8,132 nucleotides of DNA from Archangium sp. (GTDB lineage: Bacteria; Myxococcota; Myxococcia; Myxococcales; Myxococcaceae). The first letter of the stretch is position 1, and every line of letters starts with the position of its first letter. The notes under the pieces were generated by a model that did not search any database, was not told the origin of the DNA, and worked only from the letters and a program-made list of their open reading frames with translations. The DNA lies in NCBI GenBank assembly GCA_016793585.1, contig JAEUJR010000504.1:1-8132 (forward strand), in the 5' to 3' direction. A program made the position numbers and the translations under genes. Below, one piece after another: positions 6,657 to 8,132 of the stretch.

Positions 6657-8132
6657 ATGCTCACGCTGCATGGGCCGTCGCCGTTCACCGCTGCCCGCCT
6701 GGCGCGCCGTCACAAGCGCCTGCGCGACTCGAACCCGAAGCTGTCGCACAGCACCGCGACCTCGGTCTTCTTCGTCGATCTGAACCGCACGCCGACGGAG
6801 CAGGAACGGCTGCGGCTGGAGCAGCTGCTCGGTGCCTCGGCGACGCCGCATGGTGGGCCTGGCGCGCTGCGACTCGTCGTGCCCCGGCTCGGCACCGTCT
6901 CGCCCTGGTCGTCGAAGGCGACCGACATCGCGCGAAACTGCGGCCTCTCGTTCGTCACCCGCATCGAGCGCGGCACCGCGTGGCATCTCGTCGGAGAGGT
7001 GACCGACGAAGCGGCGCTGCGCAGCGGCCTGCACGACCGCATGACCGAGTCGGTGCTGGCCTCCCTCGCCGAAGCGGGCCAGCTGTTCTCGCACCACGAG
7101 CCGAAGAAGCTCGCGACCGTGCCCGTGCTGAAGAACGGCCGCGGCGCGCTCGAGCAGGCCAACCGGTCGATGGGCCTCGCGCTGGCCGAGGACGAGATCG
7201 ACTACCTCGTCGACGCGTTCACGAAGCTCGGCCGCGACCCCTCAGACGTCGAGCTGATGATGTTCGCGCAGGCCAACAGCGAGCACTGCCGCCACAAGAT
7301 CTTCAACGCCGAGTTCGTCGTCGACGGCGTGCAGGCGGAAGATTCGTTGTTCAAGCTGATCAAACGCTCCACCGCAGCGTCACCGGGCGGCGTGCTGAGT
7401 GCGTACAAAGACAACGCCGCCGTCATCGCAGGCAACACCGCGGGCCGCTTCTTCGCGCACCCCGACGACGGCACGTACCGCACCGAAGTCGAGGCGATGC
7501 CGATTCTCGCGAAGGTCGAGACGCACAATCACCCCACGGCGGTCTCTCCCTTCCCCGGCGCTGCAACCGGCTCGGGCGGAGAGATTCGTGACGAAGGCGC
7601 CACCGGTCGCGGCTCCAAACCGAAGGCCGGTCTCGTCGGCTTCTCGGTCTCGAACCTGCGCCTGCCTGACGCCGTTCGTCCGTGGGAGGTCGATCACGGC
7701 AAGCCCTCACGCATCGCCAGCGCGCTCGAGATCATGACCGACGGCCCGCTCGGCGGCGCCGCGTTCAACAACGAGTTCGGCCGGCCCGCCCTGGTCGGAA
7801 CGTTCCGCACCTTCGAGCAGGAGATCGCCTCGGCCTCGGGCAAAGAGCTGCGCGGGTACCACAAGCCGATCATGATCGCCGGCGGGCTCGGGCACATCAG
7901 ACCGCAGCTCGTCGAGAAGGGCTCCATTCCCGCGGGGGCGGCCATCGTGGTGCTCGGCGGCCCCGCGATGCTCATCGGGCTCGGAGGTGGCGCCGCGTCG
8001 TCGGTCGCCTCGGGCACGTCAGCGGAGGATTTGGACTTCGCCTCGGTGCAACGTGACAACGCCGAGATGGAGCGCCGCTGTCAGGAGGTCATCGACCGCT
8101 GCTGCGCGCTCGGTGAAGCGTCTCCCATCGTC
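6657..8132 (+). CDS. purL: Phosphoribosylformylglycinamidine synthase, long form (3' end outside window)
   Basis: The first 492 codons of an enzyme that is about 1,300 residues in E. coli. PurL converts FGAR, glutamine and ATP to FGAM, the fourth step of cytosolic purine synthesis. The N-terminal domain covers about 1-150. The linker domain follows ([20 protein letters not shown], then NSEHCRHK at 207-214). The first synthetase (AIRS-like) domain begins near 230, with the nucleotide- and metal-binding block VETHNHPTA (H290, H292) and [19 protein letters not shown]. Further E. coli-like blocks are [39 protein letters not shown] and [17 protein letters not shown]. The frame breaks off just before the expected IHDVGAGG motif. 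The C-terminal glutaminase domain that marks the long form is not visible; the long form is inferred from the N-terminal and linker domains, which the small PurL lacks. It appears to be transcribed alone, divergent from the barrel gene. Confidence 0.97.
   Translation, partial: MLTLHGPSPFTAARLARRHKRLRDSNPKLSHSTATSVFFVDLNRTPTEQERLRLEQLLGASATPHGGPGALRLVVPRLGTVSPWSSKATDIARNCGLSFVTRIERGTAWHLVGEVTDEAALRSGLHDRMTESVLASLAEAGQLFSHHEPKKLATVPVLKNGRGALEQANRSMGLALAEDEIDYLVDAFTKLGRDPSDVELMMFAQANSEHCRHKIFNAEFVVDGVQAEDSLFKLIKRSTAASPGGVLSAYKDNAAVIAGNTAGRFFAHPDDGTYRTEVEAMPILAKVETHNHPTAVSPFPGAATGSGGEIRDEGATGRGSKPKAGLVGFSVSNLRLPDAVRPWEVDHGKPSRIASALEIMTDGPLGGAAFNNEFGRPALVGTFRTFEQEIASASGKELRGYHKPIMIAGGLGHIRPQLVEKGSIPAGAAIVVLGGPAMLIGLGGGAASSVASGTSAEDLDFASVQRDNAEMERRCQEVIDRCCALGEASPIV

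Noticed and set aside
5895..7097. Minus-strand open frame of 400 codons crossing the barrel start and the purL start
   Set aside because: It overlaps two well-supported genes, is Arg/His-rich and has no recognisable family.

Overview
The window is a stretch of high-GC chromosome with strong G/C preference at third codon positions. Its content points to a Gram-negative delta-type bacterium, most likely a myxobacterium (Myxococcota). The reasons are a secreted lipoprotein with cysteine-rich 'C..S.DC..GQ.C' motifs and long Gly/Ser/Ala linkers, a C-terminal-Phe outer-membrane barrel of uncertain family, and a gammaproteobacterial-looking glyoxalase I and PurL. The phylum call is an inference from protein style, not from a marker gene.

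Layout, left to right. (1) Positions 2-1171 (+): the 3' part of an M28-type zinc metallopeptidase whose catalytic domain is interrupted by two predicted transmembrane hairpins. (2) Positions 1184-2302 (-), convergent with it: a complete YhcG/DUF1016-type PD-(D/E)XK nuclease-like protein. Its inter-domain linker is built from two tandem palindromic DNA repeats. (3) Positions 2504-2884 (+): gloA, nickel-type glyoxalase I, with all four metal ligands present. (4) Positions 3016-5178 (+): a 720-residue mosaic lipoprotein. In order it has a lipobox, a Cys-rich motif, a Gly-rich linker, Ig-like domains, a CxxCH haem-c-type motif, a TolB-like beta-propeller and two knottin-like six-cysteine modules. 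(5) Positions 5183-6583 (-), convergent with it at 4 bp: a predicted outer-membrane beta-barrel protein. (6) Positions 6657-8132 (+), divergent from the barrel gene across 73 bp: the first 492 codons of purL (FGAM synthase), cut by the window edge.

There is no obvious multi-gene operon, since strands alternate and most neighbours are convergent or divergent. Two housekeeping functions (methylglyoxal detoxification, purine synthesis) sit beside envelope proteins and an orphan nuclease. The lipoprotein and the barrel could both act at the outer membrane, but the sequence shows only adjacency. No RNA genes, CRISPR arrays, insertion sequences or complete mobile elements were seen. The clearest unexplained structure is the pair of in-frame palindromic repeats inside the YhcG-like gene.
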